NCBI GenBank assembly: GCA_028641055.1
Contig: CM054062.1
Coordinates: 183,643,958-183,707,957, forward strand
Length of the DNA: 64,000 nt
Origin: Alopecurus myosuroides
Lineage: Eukaryota; Streptophyta; Magnoliopsida; Poales; Poaceae
Reading direction: 5' to 3'
The notes beneath the pieces were generated by a model. It was not told the DNA's origin. It worked only from the letters and a program-made list of their open reading frames with translations, and ran no database searches. Shown here piece by piece: positions 35,207-45,338 of this stretch. Made by a program: the position numbers and the translations under genes. Position 1 is the first letter of the stretch, and every line of letters starts with the position of its first letter.

Positions 35207-35962
35207 GACTACGACTGGGAGTCACCCCTATTCCTGTTTAAACTTTTTGTTGCGCAGCCCCCGAGTGTTTCGAGTGCAACTACGGCTAGGGGTCACCCTA
35301 TTTTCTGTTTGAACTTTTTGTTGTGCAGCCCCCGAGTGTTTTGAGTGCGACTACGGCTCAGAGTCACCCCTTTTCATGTTTGAACTTTTTGTTGCGCGGC
35401 CCCGAGTGTTTCGAGTGTGACTACGGCTGGGAGTCGCCCGATTTTCTAACTGAACTTTTTGCTGCGCAGCCTCCGAGTGTTTTGAGTGCGACTATGGCTC
35501 GGAGTCACCCCTTTTCATGTTTGAACTTTTTGCTGCGCATCCCCCGAGTGTTTCGAGTGTGACTACGGCTGGGAGTCACCCCTTTTTTATTTGAACTTTT
35601 TGCTACGCAGCCCCCGAGTGTTTCGAGTGCGACTATGGCTGGGAGTCACCCCTTTTCTATTTGAACTTTTGGTTGTGCAGCCCCCGAGTGTTTCGAGTGC
35701 GGCTATGGCTGGGAGTCGTCCTTTTTTTGTTTGAAATTTTTACGGTGCAGTCCCCTAGTGTTTCGAGGGCGACTATGGCTGAGAATCACCCCTTTTTCTG
35801 TTTGAAATCTTTGCTGCCCAACCCCTGAGTGTTTCGAGTGCAACTACGACTGGGAGGTACCTTTTTTTATTGAACTTTTTGCTATGCATCCCCCGAGTGG
35901 TTCGAGTGCGACTATGGCTGGGAGTCACCCCTTTGACGTGCAGCCCCCGAGTGTATCGGGTG
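35207..35962 (-). repeat. 70-bp tandem repeats in the 3' region of the Tat element
   Basis: The landmark CCGAGTG occurs at 35262, 35333, 35403, 35474, 35545, 35615, 35685, (35755, mutated), 35826, 35894 and 35948. The steps are 71, 70, 71, 71, 70, 70, 70, 71, 68 and 54. Each unit also carries GACTA(C/T)GGCTGGGAGTCACCCC and TTTGAACTTTTTG. The copies differ by several per cent, so the array is not brand new. It lies behind pol, where plant Ty3 elements are known to carry variable tandem repeats that can seed satellites. Confidence 0.9.
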
Positions 35963-36188
35963 CTTATGCCTTTACTTACACTCGGGTGGGGTCGCGGTTA
36001 ATGTGCAGTTGTAACTGTAAAGAGAAAAAAGAAAGATCCTCGCAGAAGAGGGGTAAATTTGTTCAGTCCGTTCGTGCGTGATACAGAGATGTCTAATATA
36101 GCCTTATTCTAATTGTACTGGATGTAAGGAAAAACTAGGAATAAATACAACTTAGCTGTGAGACGTTCCATGGATTATTGTAGAAGTT
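35963..36188 (-). other. Spacer between tandem repeats and pol
   Basis: No coding signal was seen. It is the likely 3' untranslated part of the pol transcript. A short A-rich stretch lies at 36022-36040. Confidence 0.5.
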
Positions 36189-39100
36189 TTATGTCCTTTT
36201 GTCCTTGAGCTTGAATGCACCATTCCCGAATACTTCCCCTATGACATAGGGTCCTTCCCATGGAGATGTCAACATGTCATGGCTTCCTTGCTTCAGCCGG
36301 AGCACCAGGTCTCCCACATTGAAGGTTCTGCTACATACTCGACGAGCATGGTAGTTGTGTAAGCCTTGCTGGTAGACGGCTGTATGCGAGAGTGTCGTAT
36401 CCCAAGTCTCTTCTACCAAGTCGAGTGCGTCTTCAAGTCCCCTGTTCGAGTCCTCTTCCCTGTAGGATGCTACTCGAGGGGCATTATACCATACTTCTGC
36501 GTGCAATGCTGCATCAGTTGTATATACCATAAAGAATGTTGTGTACTCTGTGATCTGTTTGGTGTGGTTCTCAGGCTCCAAAGCACTAAAGGAAGCTCTT
36601 ATTCCCATGCTCCAGTGGCTCGCTTGAGTGGTGTTGGCAACTGTTTCTTGAGTCCAGCTGTGATTAGCCCGTTCGATCGCTCTACCTGCATGTTTGTTTG
36701 CTGGTGCGCAACTGATGCTTAGCTGATGTTGATTCCCAACTCCTTGCAATAGTCCTAGACTCTGCTACTGTGAAGTTGGTTCCATTATCCGTGATGATGC
36801 TGCGTGGTACTCCAAATCTGTGAACAGCTGGCCTTATGAATATATTGTTGACTCTGCGTCTTGTAATGTGATGGGCATGGCTTCAATCCACTTAGTGAAC
36901 TTATCAACTACCACCAGCAGCCTGATGTATCTGCTGTTTGACCATCGACAGAGTGGCCCGACCATGTCGAGTCCCCATTGCGCGAAAGGCCATGCGAGTG
37001 GTATCATATGAAGTTTTTTGGCAGGGACATTGGGTCTTGCTGCGAACATTTGACACGCCTTGAAGTGTTATACGATGTCTTTAGCGTCAAGTTCTGCAGT
37101 TGGCCAATAAAATCCTGCTCTGAATGCTTTGTGGACAAGGTTTCTGCTTCATACATGGTGCCCACAAGTCCCTTGATGTATATCTGGTAGCACCTCTCTT
37201 CCTTCTTCTAGGGTTATGCACCTCTGTAATATATCTGATATGCTGCGCTTATGGAGTTTCCCATCATGGATGCTCCTTCTGTGTCATGTAATCCATCAGA
37301 GGCTGCATCCAGGTACTTTCAACTTGGTTGACTTGCTCTAGTATGTCTATAGATGTGGGTTCTGCTTCTTCTTCCTACTGCTCCATATCGCTGGCTTCTG
37401 AGTTCTTAGATATTTTTGTAGCTACTAATTTGCGTTTAATAGAGGGCTGATCAATATGCTCATAGAAAACATCGGGTGGTATGGGTGTGCAAGTGGACCC
37501 GGTTGTTGCCAGAGTGTCTTCTTTCTAGTTGCTCCCTCTGCCAATGTGGTGCAGCTCGCACCCATCAAATTCAGCCTCGAGTTTGTTGTAGAGTTCTCGG
37601 TACGCGACCATGTTTTCAGCTGGGCCATCACACTCCTTCATGGTTTGGTGTACCACGAGGTTTGAGTCACCATAAATGACGAGTCGAGTGGCTCCACATA
37701 TTTTGGCCATCTTCATCCCGTGGATGAGTGCTTCATACTCGGCTTCATTGTTGGATGCATTCTTGAAGTTCATCTGAAGTACGTATAGCAGTCTGTCACC
37801 TCTAGGGGATTTGAGTATCACTCCTGCTCGTGCTCCAGCTGCTCGTTTGGACCCATCAAAGTACATTGTCCAGTTACTCAACATGCCCAGCATTCTAGGC
37901 TATTCCAACTCGAGCCACTCTGAAATGAAATCTGGGAGTACTTGTGATTTAATTGCTTTCCGTATCTCATAGGTTATATTGCATGGACCTAGCTCGATCC
38001 CCCACTTGGCCACCCAGTCTGTTACATTGTAGTTGTTGAATATTTCTGACAAGTGTGGGTTGGGCATCCCTATGATTGGGTGTTCCTGAAAATAATGCCT
38101 TAGTTTCCGGGTTGTCATATAGACTCCATAAGCTAGCTTCTGATAATGTGGGTACCGCTTCTTGGATGATTATAATACTTCACTGAGGTAGTATATTGGG
38201 CGTTGTACCCTATATATGGATCCTTTCTGGGGTCTCTCTACGACCAGTACTATGCTTACAACCTGTCTTGTTGCTGAGATGTATAGGTACATTGGCTCCT
38301 TTTCCCGAGGTGCCACCAAAATGGGTGGAGTCGACAAGGTTCGTTTGAGTGCTTGGAAAGCTTCTCTGGCTTCAGGTTTCCACTCGAACCTATTTGACTT
38401 TTGCAGCAATTTGTAGAAAGGGAGTGCTTTTTCTTCGAGTTTTGCTATAAATCTTCTGATTGCTACGATTCTCCTAGCTAACTGTTGTACTCCTTTCATG
38501 TTTACTAGTTATTTCATTGTAAGAATAGCCTTGAATTTTTTTCTCTGGGTTAGCCTCAATACCTCTAGAAGATAAGAGGTACCTGAGTAAGTCTCCTTGA
38601 TGTACCCCAAAGGCACACTTCTTCGGGTTCAGCTTGATCCGATACTCGTCGAGTGCCCCGAAAGTCTCTCGGAGGTCGTTAATAAGGGTTTCTGCCTTTT
38701 TTATTTGACCACAATATCATCCACATTAACTTACGCATTTCTGCCAATTTGTGCCTCCAAACAATTTTGCATCATACGCTAATACATGGCACACGTGTTC
38801 TTCAACCCGAAAGGCATCGTGGTGTAGCAGTATAATCCAAACGGGGTGATGAATGTGGTCTTCTCTTCATCTTCCTTCTTCGTGTAGATTTGATTGTAGC
38901 TCGAGTTCGCATCGAGGAAAGAGAGCCTCTCAAGCCAGCAATTGAGTCAATGATTTTATCGATGCATGGCAATGGGAACCAGTCTTTAGGGTAGTACTTG
39001 TTCAATGAAGTGTAGTATATGCACACCCGCGGTATTTCAGTGTTTTTCTTGGCTATAAGCACCGGGTATGCAAGACAAGCTGCTATTTTGATCTCTTGGA

Positions 39101-39440
39101 TGAATTTTGCTGTCAGCAATCTATTAACCTCCTCTCCTATTGCTCTTTTTTTTGGCTCTGAATAGCGACATGTGGATTGCTCTATTGGCTTGGCATCCTT
39201 GTAGATTTCGAGTGAGTGCTCGACAAATTTCCAGGGACTCCTGGCATGTGCGTAGGGGCCCATGCGAAGATTTTCCAGTTCTCACAGAGAAATTCGACGA
39301 GCGCGCTTACCTATGAGACAGGAAGCGTGTTGGACACGAGTACTGTCTTTGCTGGATCAGTCGGTGAACCTCGTGTGCCATGGTGTCCTTCTTCATGTGA
39401 ATTCCATTTCGGGTGTTGTTTTCTGGCTCAGGGAGAGTAG

Positions 39441-39722
39441 TGTGAGATCCTGGCGCAGGGCTCAATAGGATTAATAGGATACTCATATCAACAAGTTGCA
39501 ACTTCTTTTCCGGAAGCTCATCTTGAAACAACTCCAGTGTTAAGCGTGCTTGGCCTGGAGCAATTTGAGGATAGGTGACCGACCGGGAAGTCCTTCCGGG
39601 TGCGCATGAGTGAGGACAAAGTGCGCAGGAAAGACTAGTGTTGGTCTGTGGGGCCAGTCTAGAGATCCTAGAGAGCTACCAGGGGTGACAGCCGCCGGCT
39701 ACGAGGTGGCCGGGGTGTTACA
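39441..39722 (+). repeat. Cassandra 5' LTR
   Basis: It contains the 5S-like domain, with the box A-like segment at 39536-39553 and the box C-like segment GATAGGTGACCGACCGGGAAGT-like at 39570-39591. In true 5S genes these are TFIIIA/pol III promoter parts. The spacing of about 17 bp between them is close to that in 5S rRNA. Confidence 0.9.
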
Positions 39723-39724
39723 TT

Positions 39725-39736
39725 TGGTATCAGAGC
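39725..39736 (+). other. Cassandra primer binding site
   Basis: TGGTATCAGAGC matches the 3' end of initiator Met tRNA and starts two bases after the LTR. Confidence 0.9.
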
Positions 39737-39886
39737 CGACCCTCGCGGTTACACGGGCGTGTGCGGGTCAGTGGGCGGACATGTGGGACATGTGCCAGCA
39801 CTGGGCGCACAGACGAGTGCCAAGAGGGGAAGTTCCTGGACTGTAGGTTGACCGACGAGGGCGTCGGTCTTCTAAGGGGGGAAGGA

Positions 39887-40169
39887 TGTGAGATCCTGGC
39901 GCAGGGCTCAATAGGATTAATAGGATACTCATATCAAGAAGTTGCAACTTCTTTTCCGGAAGCTCATCTTGAAAGAACTCCAGTGTTAAGTGTGCTTGGC
40001 CTGGAGCAATTTGAGGATGGGTGACCAACCGGGAAGTCCTTCCCGGGTGCGCATGAGTGAGGACAAAGTGCACAGGAAAGACTAGTGTTGGTATGTGGGG
40101 CCAGTCTAGAGATCCTAGAGAGCTACCAGGGGTGACAGCCGCCGGCTACGAGGTGGCCGGGGTGTTACA
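39887..40169 (+). repeat. Cassandra 3' LTR
   Basis: Box A-like AGTGTTAAGTGTGCTTGG is at 39982-39999 and the box C-like segment starting GATGGGTGACC at 40016-40037. The latter is closer to the real 5S sequence than the copy in the 5' LTR. Confidence 0.9.
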
Positions 40170-40779
40170 AGTAGCCAGTGGTCAGTCGTGGCTGCTATGT
40201 TTGCCAATTCCTGCTGCATCCCAGACGACTCTGATATTTTGTTGAACTCGACATCACAGCTGTGATATTTCTTGTAATCCCCGTACAATGCTATTATTCC
40301 TCTGGGTCCTGGCATTTTGAGCATCAGGTACGCATAATGAGGGATAACCATGAACTTTAGAAATGTTGATCTGTTGAGTATTGCATTATACTGTGACGGC
40401 CAGTCGACTACTTCTAAGTAAAGCTTCTCCTATCTATAGTAGTCACTCTCTTCGAAGATCACCTCGAGTGCTATTGTTCCCAGAGGTTTGACTGCTTCCC
40501 CGGGTACGATCCCGTGGAACGAGTTTTCTGACTGCTTCAGGTTATTGACTGATATGTTCATTTGTTTCAACGTATCGATGTAGATGATGTTAATTCCGCC
40601 TCCTCCATCCATGAAGACACGGTTGAGATCATAGACCCTATTTGGGCTTCGAGTGCCATCGCATCCTTTCCTGGGAAGGGGACTCGAAGCGGGTGGTCAG
40701 CCCTGGAGAACATGATGCTTGCATGAGACCAATCGAGGAACTTGGGTGTTGTAGGAGGTGATGTCTCTGCTACATTCAC

Positions 40780-42290
40780 CTTCCTGGTGATGAGCTTTTG
40801 ACTCCTTTTGGATGGTGCACCTTTCTATATCATGTACACCTTTCCTTTTGGCTCTGGATGCCTGTCCTCGTCCGGGTAATCCACTATATATTGATGTTGT
40901 ACTGCTGTAGCATGTTATCCCGTCGGTGCTGGTTGTGCTTGAGGTTGTGGTGGGGGTGGATCACCTATTGGCATTGGGAGTGGTGGTGGCGCACCTACCG
41001 CCTATGCTCCTGGGACAGCCGGAAAGCCTACTTGTTGGGATTCCCTCTGTTTTCTGTATGATGCTTCCATGAGGAGCTAGAATCCGCGGCAGTCTTTTAG
41101 CTTGTGACCGGACCTGTAGACTCCATTATCGTCTTTGTATATGTGGTTTGGGCAAGGTCCTCCGAGTTGCTGCTCAATTGACATGGGTGGTATCTCGTCC
41201 GTACGAATATTCCGTGGCTGCCACTCTCGTTTTTGCTCCTGCCCTCACTCACGTTCTTGCTCATGAGGTTGCTCACGTCCCTGCTTACAGTAGTCAATGT
41301 TGCGACTTCCTGGGAACTCTGTTGCTACCAACTCAGGCTCCATCTCATCGAAGACCTAGTTTTTGTTCTTCCTTCGTCGGTTCGGATCACCGTTGTATCT
41401 TTTGTTTCCCTCGTTTGTGTATGAGGTATCTGTACTATCTTCCTCGGGTGAGGTAGGGTGGGCGTTGTGCGCCGACTCCTCGCCTTCTACCTAGTTGTTC
41501 GCTACTTCCATGAGGTCACTTATTGTTCTGACCTGGACTCGACTAATGTACTCCTTCAGGTCCATCCGGTATCCCATCCCTGAAGCTGGAAATTGCTGTT
41601 TCGTTTGAGATGTCCCCTGAACTATTCTTTAGTGCATTCCATTGTTCTATGTATCCGCGAATGTTTTCGCCTGACCGTTGTCTACACGCCTTCCGCTGCC
41701 CGACTGTTACCGGTCGCTTGCAGGTGGACTTGATGTTTTGGATGAAATCAAACTCGAAATCTTCCCATCAGATGTATCTGTTTCTGGGTTGACTCTTCAG
41801 CCGGTTTCTTGCGGCTCCTACAAGTTCGAGCTGAATGTATTGCATTGATGTTACTTTATTGCCTTTCTGGAACTTGGCGGCGGTCAAATAATCGTCCAAA
41901 CAAGCCTCGGGTTCTGGGCACCATTGTACTTGGGTGTCTTAGCTGTCAACTTGAATCGCTTAGGCTTCCTGACTTGGCGAATCTCTCGAGTGAAACAGGG
42001 AGGTCCATAGAGTTCCTCCTCGTCCGAGTCGAGTGAGTCATGTCTCGAGTGCTCTGCTCGAGTCCTATTGGTCCGAGGTAGCGGTTCTTCTGCTGCTCTC
42101 TCTCTCTCTATGTAGCATATCCACGTTACACTTTGTGAGTTGGCTTCGTAGGTCCTTCGAGTCCTCCTCGTAGCACGACGCACAGGCTGGCCTGCTTTTG
42201 CCTTTCTTGGCTTCGTGGGTGCCGCCGCCACTCGTGGTGTGGACCTCTCTCCTAATTTCGCACTTGCGATGTTGAGGCCTCACAACATCT
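40780..42290 (-). pseudogene. Broken gag of the old Tat element, C-terminal part
   Basis: On the minus strand, 41884-42231 reads GPPCFTREIRQVRKPKRFK and then PKYNGAQNPRLVW, the start of a Ty3 gag capsid region. Further left come KFQKGNK and ARNRL-type fragments in shifting frames, then a zinc-knuckle remnant ending GHKLKDC near 41095-41110, and a Pro/Gly-rich stretch near 40900-41020. Frameshifts and stops are frequent. It joins the N-terminal part at 57975-58659. Confidence 0.75.
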
Positions 42291-43893
42291 TGATACGTCA
42301 TAAACATATCCTTAATTTCAGATGTTCCATGTTGTTTCACACATGTTAGCTATACACTTTATGTCATTTTTATCAATTTCCGCGACTAACCTATTGACAA
42401 GATGCCACAGAGCCAGATCCATGTTTTCTGTTGTTTTTAGTTTCAGAAAAGTTGTTCTGGAAACATTCACGGAGTTGGAAAATTCGAAGCCCAGAAGTCT
42501 TAGAATTCCCGAAGGTTCCACGGACTCCCCAAGAGGCCCGGAGAGGGGCCACAGGGGGGCCACACTATAGGGCGGCGTACCCACCCCCCGGTCACGCCTG
42601 GGGGAGATGTGGGAACCTTGAGTGTCTACCACCATCGCCCTTTTGCCTATATAATTCCCCCGATACGTTAACCCTTAATAGATACCACTTTTTCCCGAGA
42701 AACACCCGAGGCCGCCGTCATCATCATCCCGAGATCGGGAGGGTTCTGGAGCTCTCCCCGACACCCTGCAGGGAGGGGAATTCATCACCGAAGGGGTCTA
42801 CACCACCATGCCCTCCTCCGAACTGATGCGTGAGTAGTTCATCCTTGGACTACGGGTCCATAGCAGTAGCTAGATGGTTGTATTCTCCACCTTATGCCTC
42901 ATGTTTAGATCTCGTGAGCTGCCCTACATGATCGAGATCACCTTTATGTAATGCTACATGTTGTGTTTGATGGGATCCGATGAATGTTGAATGTTATGTC
43001 TTATGATTATCAATCTATCATGTTATCTTCATGCGTATGTTATTTATGATCTTGCATGCTCTCCGTTATTAGTATATGCTCTGGCCAAGTATATTCTAGT
43101 AACTCCAAGAGGGAATATTTCTGCTCGATAGTGGGTTCATGCCTCCTTTGCATCTGTGCTCGAGTGACAGAAATGTGACAGATGGAGGATGTGATGTTGC
43201 CACTAGGGAGAAAACAACGGTGTTTACTTAGTTTACATTGTTTACATTACACACTTTGCTTACTGTGATTATCTGTTGCTTGCAACTTAATACCCAACGT
43301 TTGTTCGGATGATATTCGGAGGGTGGATTATTACTCATAGATGCAGTTGGATGGCGGGCTATGTATCTTGTTGTAATGCCCGCATGAATCACAGGGTAAT
43401 ATTTATGTCTTGCATATGCACCACGGTGTAGCCTTCATTTCTGTCAATTGCCCAGCTGTAATTTGTTCACCACACATGTTACTTATCTTCTATAGAGAGA
43501 CACCACTAGTGAACTGTGGACCTCGGTCCATTTTCTCATACTGAGAATACAACCACTACAATTACTATTTTCACACTGCTGCTACTGCTTTCATACTGTT
43601 CTCGTACTGTTTTCCACACTATACGTTTAACCTCTTTGTGTTCAGCAAAACCGGTGAGATTGACAACCTCACTGCTTCATTGGGGCAAAGTGATTTGATT
43701 GTGTTGTGTAGGTTCCACGTTGCTGCTGAAATGGAAGTGCACCCAGCCATCTCAACCGCATCAAACTTCTGAAGTTACTCCTTCCTCCTACTGGTCGATT
43801 TAACCTTGGTTTCTTTCTGAGGGAAAACTTGTTGTTGCACTCTTCATACCTTCCTCTTGGGGTCTCCTAATGAATGTGTGTTCACATGCATCA
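42291..43893 (+). repeat. 5' LTR of the outer Athila-like element
   Basis: It starts TGATACGTCATAAACATATC and ends TTCACATGCATCA. TATA box TATATAAT is at 42648-42655 (GCCTATATAATTCCCC). Short open frames in it, such as 42431-42826, are without domain. Confidence 0.9.
42648..42655 (+). promoter_or_regulatory. TATA box of the outer element's LTR
   Basis: TATATAAT in GCCTATATAATTCCCC is repeated in the 3' LTR at 48315-48322 as GCCTATATAATCCCCC. Confidence 0.6.
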
Positions 43894-43904
43894 AGCACAT
43901 TTTC

Positions 43905-43922
43905 TGGCGCCGTTGCCGGGGA
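43905..43922 (+). other. Primer binding site, Asp tRNA type (outer element)
   Basis: TGGCGCCGTTGCCGGGGA is the complement of the 3' end of plant Asp tRNA (CGGCAACGGCGCCA), 11 bases after the LTR end. It is the usual primer site of Athila-type elements. Confidence 0.88.
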
Positions 43923-44096
43923 GGAAGAAAATTTCTACAAGGGGAGACTCTCACTTCCAATCTCTTTACTTTGTTATTGTTTTGCTTGTTACTTGCTTTA
44001 TCATGCTTGCTAGCAATGTTTGATGTCTTTGATACTAGATCTTATAGGCAAGGTGGGTTCACGGATGCACAACAAAAATAGTATAAGGAACACCTC

Positions 44097-45338
44097 TTGT
44101 CACAAAAAGGGATACACTTATGGGAGAAAATTAATAAATTGCATGACTATGCTAAAAACTTTTGCTCTACCTATAATGTTACTTATTGCTTTGATAAATC
44201 TTGTTGCTCTAGGAGGTATAAACATCTCCGTTTTCAATGTGAGTATAATGATAATGTTACCATATCTTCTTATGTTAAGGGAAACTATGAATTTTATGAT
44301 GTGGAACAAATTGAAGAATTTATTGCTTGGAAGGGTGCATTCAAAATTGCCTATTTACTTGAAAGTATTGATGATGCACCTTATAAATACAAGATTTATG
44401 GTATACTTGAATATTGCTTTGATAATTACAAGGATTGTTATTACTACATAATGGAATATCTTAATAAATGCTCTCAACCTAAGGAAGAGACTAATGCTTT
44501 GCATGAGCCTATGGAAGAAGAAATTGCTGAATTTGGAAGCTCATAAGAGGAGGAGAGTGATGACCAAGAGAAGAAAGAATGCAGTAGCTACCCATGTCTA
44601 CATCCAAATGAGAGTAACTCTTTAACTCGTAATTGTGATGATCCTATTGGTTTTTTTAAAATATCCCTTTTTGATGAAATTGATACTTGCTATACTTGTG
44701 ACATTGATAGTACTATGAATGAAACTTGTGACAATGATATTTCTACTGTTATTTATGATAATCCATGCTACTTTGATAAATCCTATGATAATCCTCTATT
44801 TATTCAAACTATTGATATCCATGATAATGAGGAATTATGTTCAGAAAATTTATATGATAATGCTCTAGACGATGGTCCTATGCTACTTGATGTTATAAAT
44901 TATAATGCTACTGAAAATAGGATTCCTATAATGTGTCCTATACCTTTTAAGAATGACCAATCATCTTGGTTTGCTATTGCTAAAAGCGGGAAAGAAGAGG
45001 TCTTTATTTTTAATTTTGATCCCACTATTTTGGATCTTGATATGAATTGTGTGCTTTTAGACCATGACAAACATGCTTTATGTGATAATTATGTTGTTGA
45101 GTTTGCTCATGATGCTACTAGAAATTATTATGAGAGAGGAAAATATGGTTGTAGGAATTTTCATGTTACTAAAACACCTCTCTTTTTGTTGAAAGTTTTG
45201 AAGTTGCTCTTGTTCTACCTTCCAATGATTTCTAGTGTGAGCTTCTTTAATTTATTTATTTACAATATTCCTATGCATAGGAAGTGGTTAGACTTAAATT
45301 TGTTTTATACTTGCTTCTCGATGCTCTCTTTTTCTTAA
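44097..45338 (+). pseudogene. ORF of the outer element, one stop, unknown function
   Basis: It is a single frame of 414 codons interrupted only by TAA at 44544-44546. The N-terminal part (to residue 149) has a Cys/Tyr-rich section, FCSTYNVTYCFDKSCCSRRY, followed by KGNYEFYDVEQIEEF. The C-terminal part is acidic (DNPCYFDKSYDNPLF) and ends with HDATRNYYERGKYG and a hydrophobic tail. That C-terminus matches the end of the 912-residue protein of the inner element (HDATEGYYEIGKHGFKH), so the two elements share this domain. No gag zinc knuckle or pol motif is present. The function is unknown. Asp/Asn/Tyr-rich composition is typical of this class of Triticeae element ORF. Confidence 0.6.

Larger units (their letters stand above)
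39441..40169 (+). mobile_element. Cassandra: Complete Cassandra-type TRIM retrotransposon
   Basis: It is 729 bp long. The LTRs are 39441-39722 and 39887-40169 (TGTGAGATCC...GTGTTACA), with a perfect AGTAG TSD (39436-39440 and 40170-40174). The iMet primer site TGGTATCAGAGC is at 39725-39736, and the polypurine tract CTAAGGGGGGAAGGA ends at 39886. There is no coding sequence: the interior is only 164 bp. Each LTR contains a 5S rRNA-like segment with GTTAAGCGTGCTTGG and GGTGACCnnCCGGGAAGTCC, the hallmark of Cassandra elements. By eye the LTRs differ by seven substitutions and one 1-bp gap, about 2.5%, or roughly one million years. Confidence 0.93.
36189..40779 (-). pseudogene. Broken pol of the old Tat element
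   Basis: Minus strand, right to left. Protease at about 40430-40612 (MDGGGGINIIY, catalytic Asp kept). RT at 38500-39263 (CIYYTSLNKYYPKDWFPLP; the YVDD box near 38715 has become NVDD with a stop before it) and 38170-38499. RNase H at 37525-37893 (MYFDGSKR, NNEAEYEALIHG, YGDSNLVVHQ). Integrase at 36834-37200 (ARPNVPAKKLH, GLDMVGP; zinc finger decayed) and 36189-36749 (ERANHSW, then GDLVLRLKQG, SPWEGPYVIGEVF). Many stops and frameshifts separate the parts. A Cassandra element (39441-40169) sits between RT and protease. Confidence 0.85.
35207..42290 (-). mobile_element. Old Tat-lineage element, pol side (split)
   Basis: Minus-strand remains of integrase, RNase H, RT, protease and gag appear in the expected order from right to left, with tandem repeats behind pol. 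The element continues at 57975-59451 on the far side of the insertion 42291-57974; the duplicated CATCT (42286-42290 and 57975-57979) proves the join, and the gag frame continues across it apart from one CGA-to-TGA-type stop. Its LTR (59007-59451) is of the same family as 13238-13675. The 3' LTR and any antisense ORF are not found left of the repeats, where an LTR of another element sits. Confidence 0.85.

Noticed and set aside
35207..35962. Regular repeats resembling a CRISPR array at first sight
   Set aside because: The whole 70-bp unit repeats, there are no unique spacers, and the context is a plant retrotransposon.
39530..40045. 5S rRNA gene pair
   Set aside because: Only part of the 5S sequence is present, diverged, and each copy is inside a Cassandra LTR; it is a known feature of that element and not a rRNA gene.
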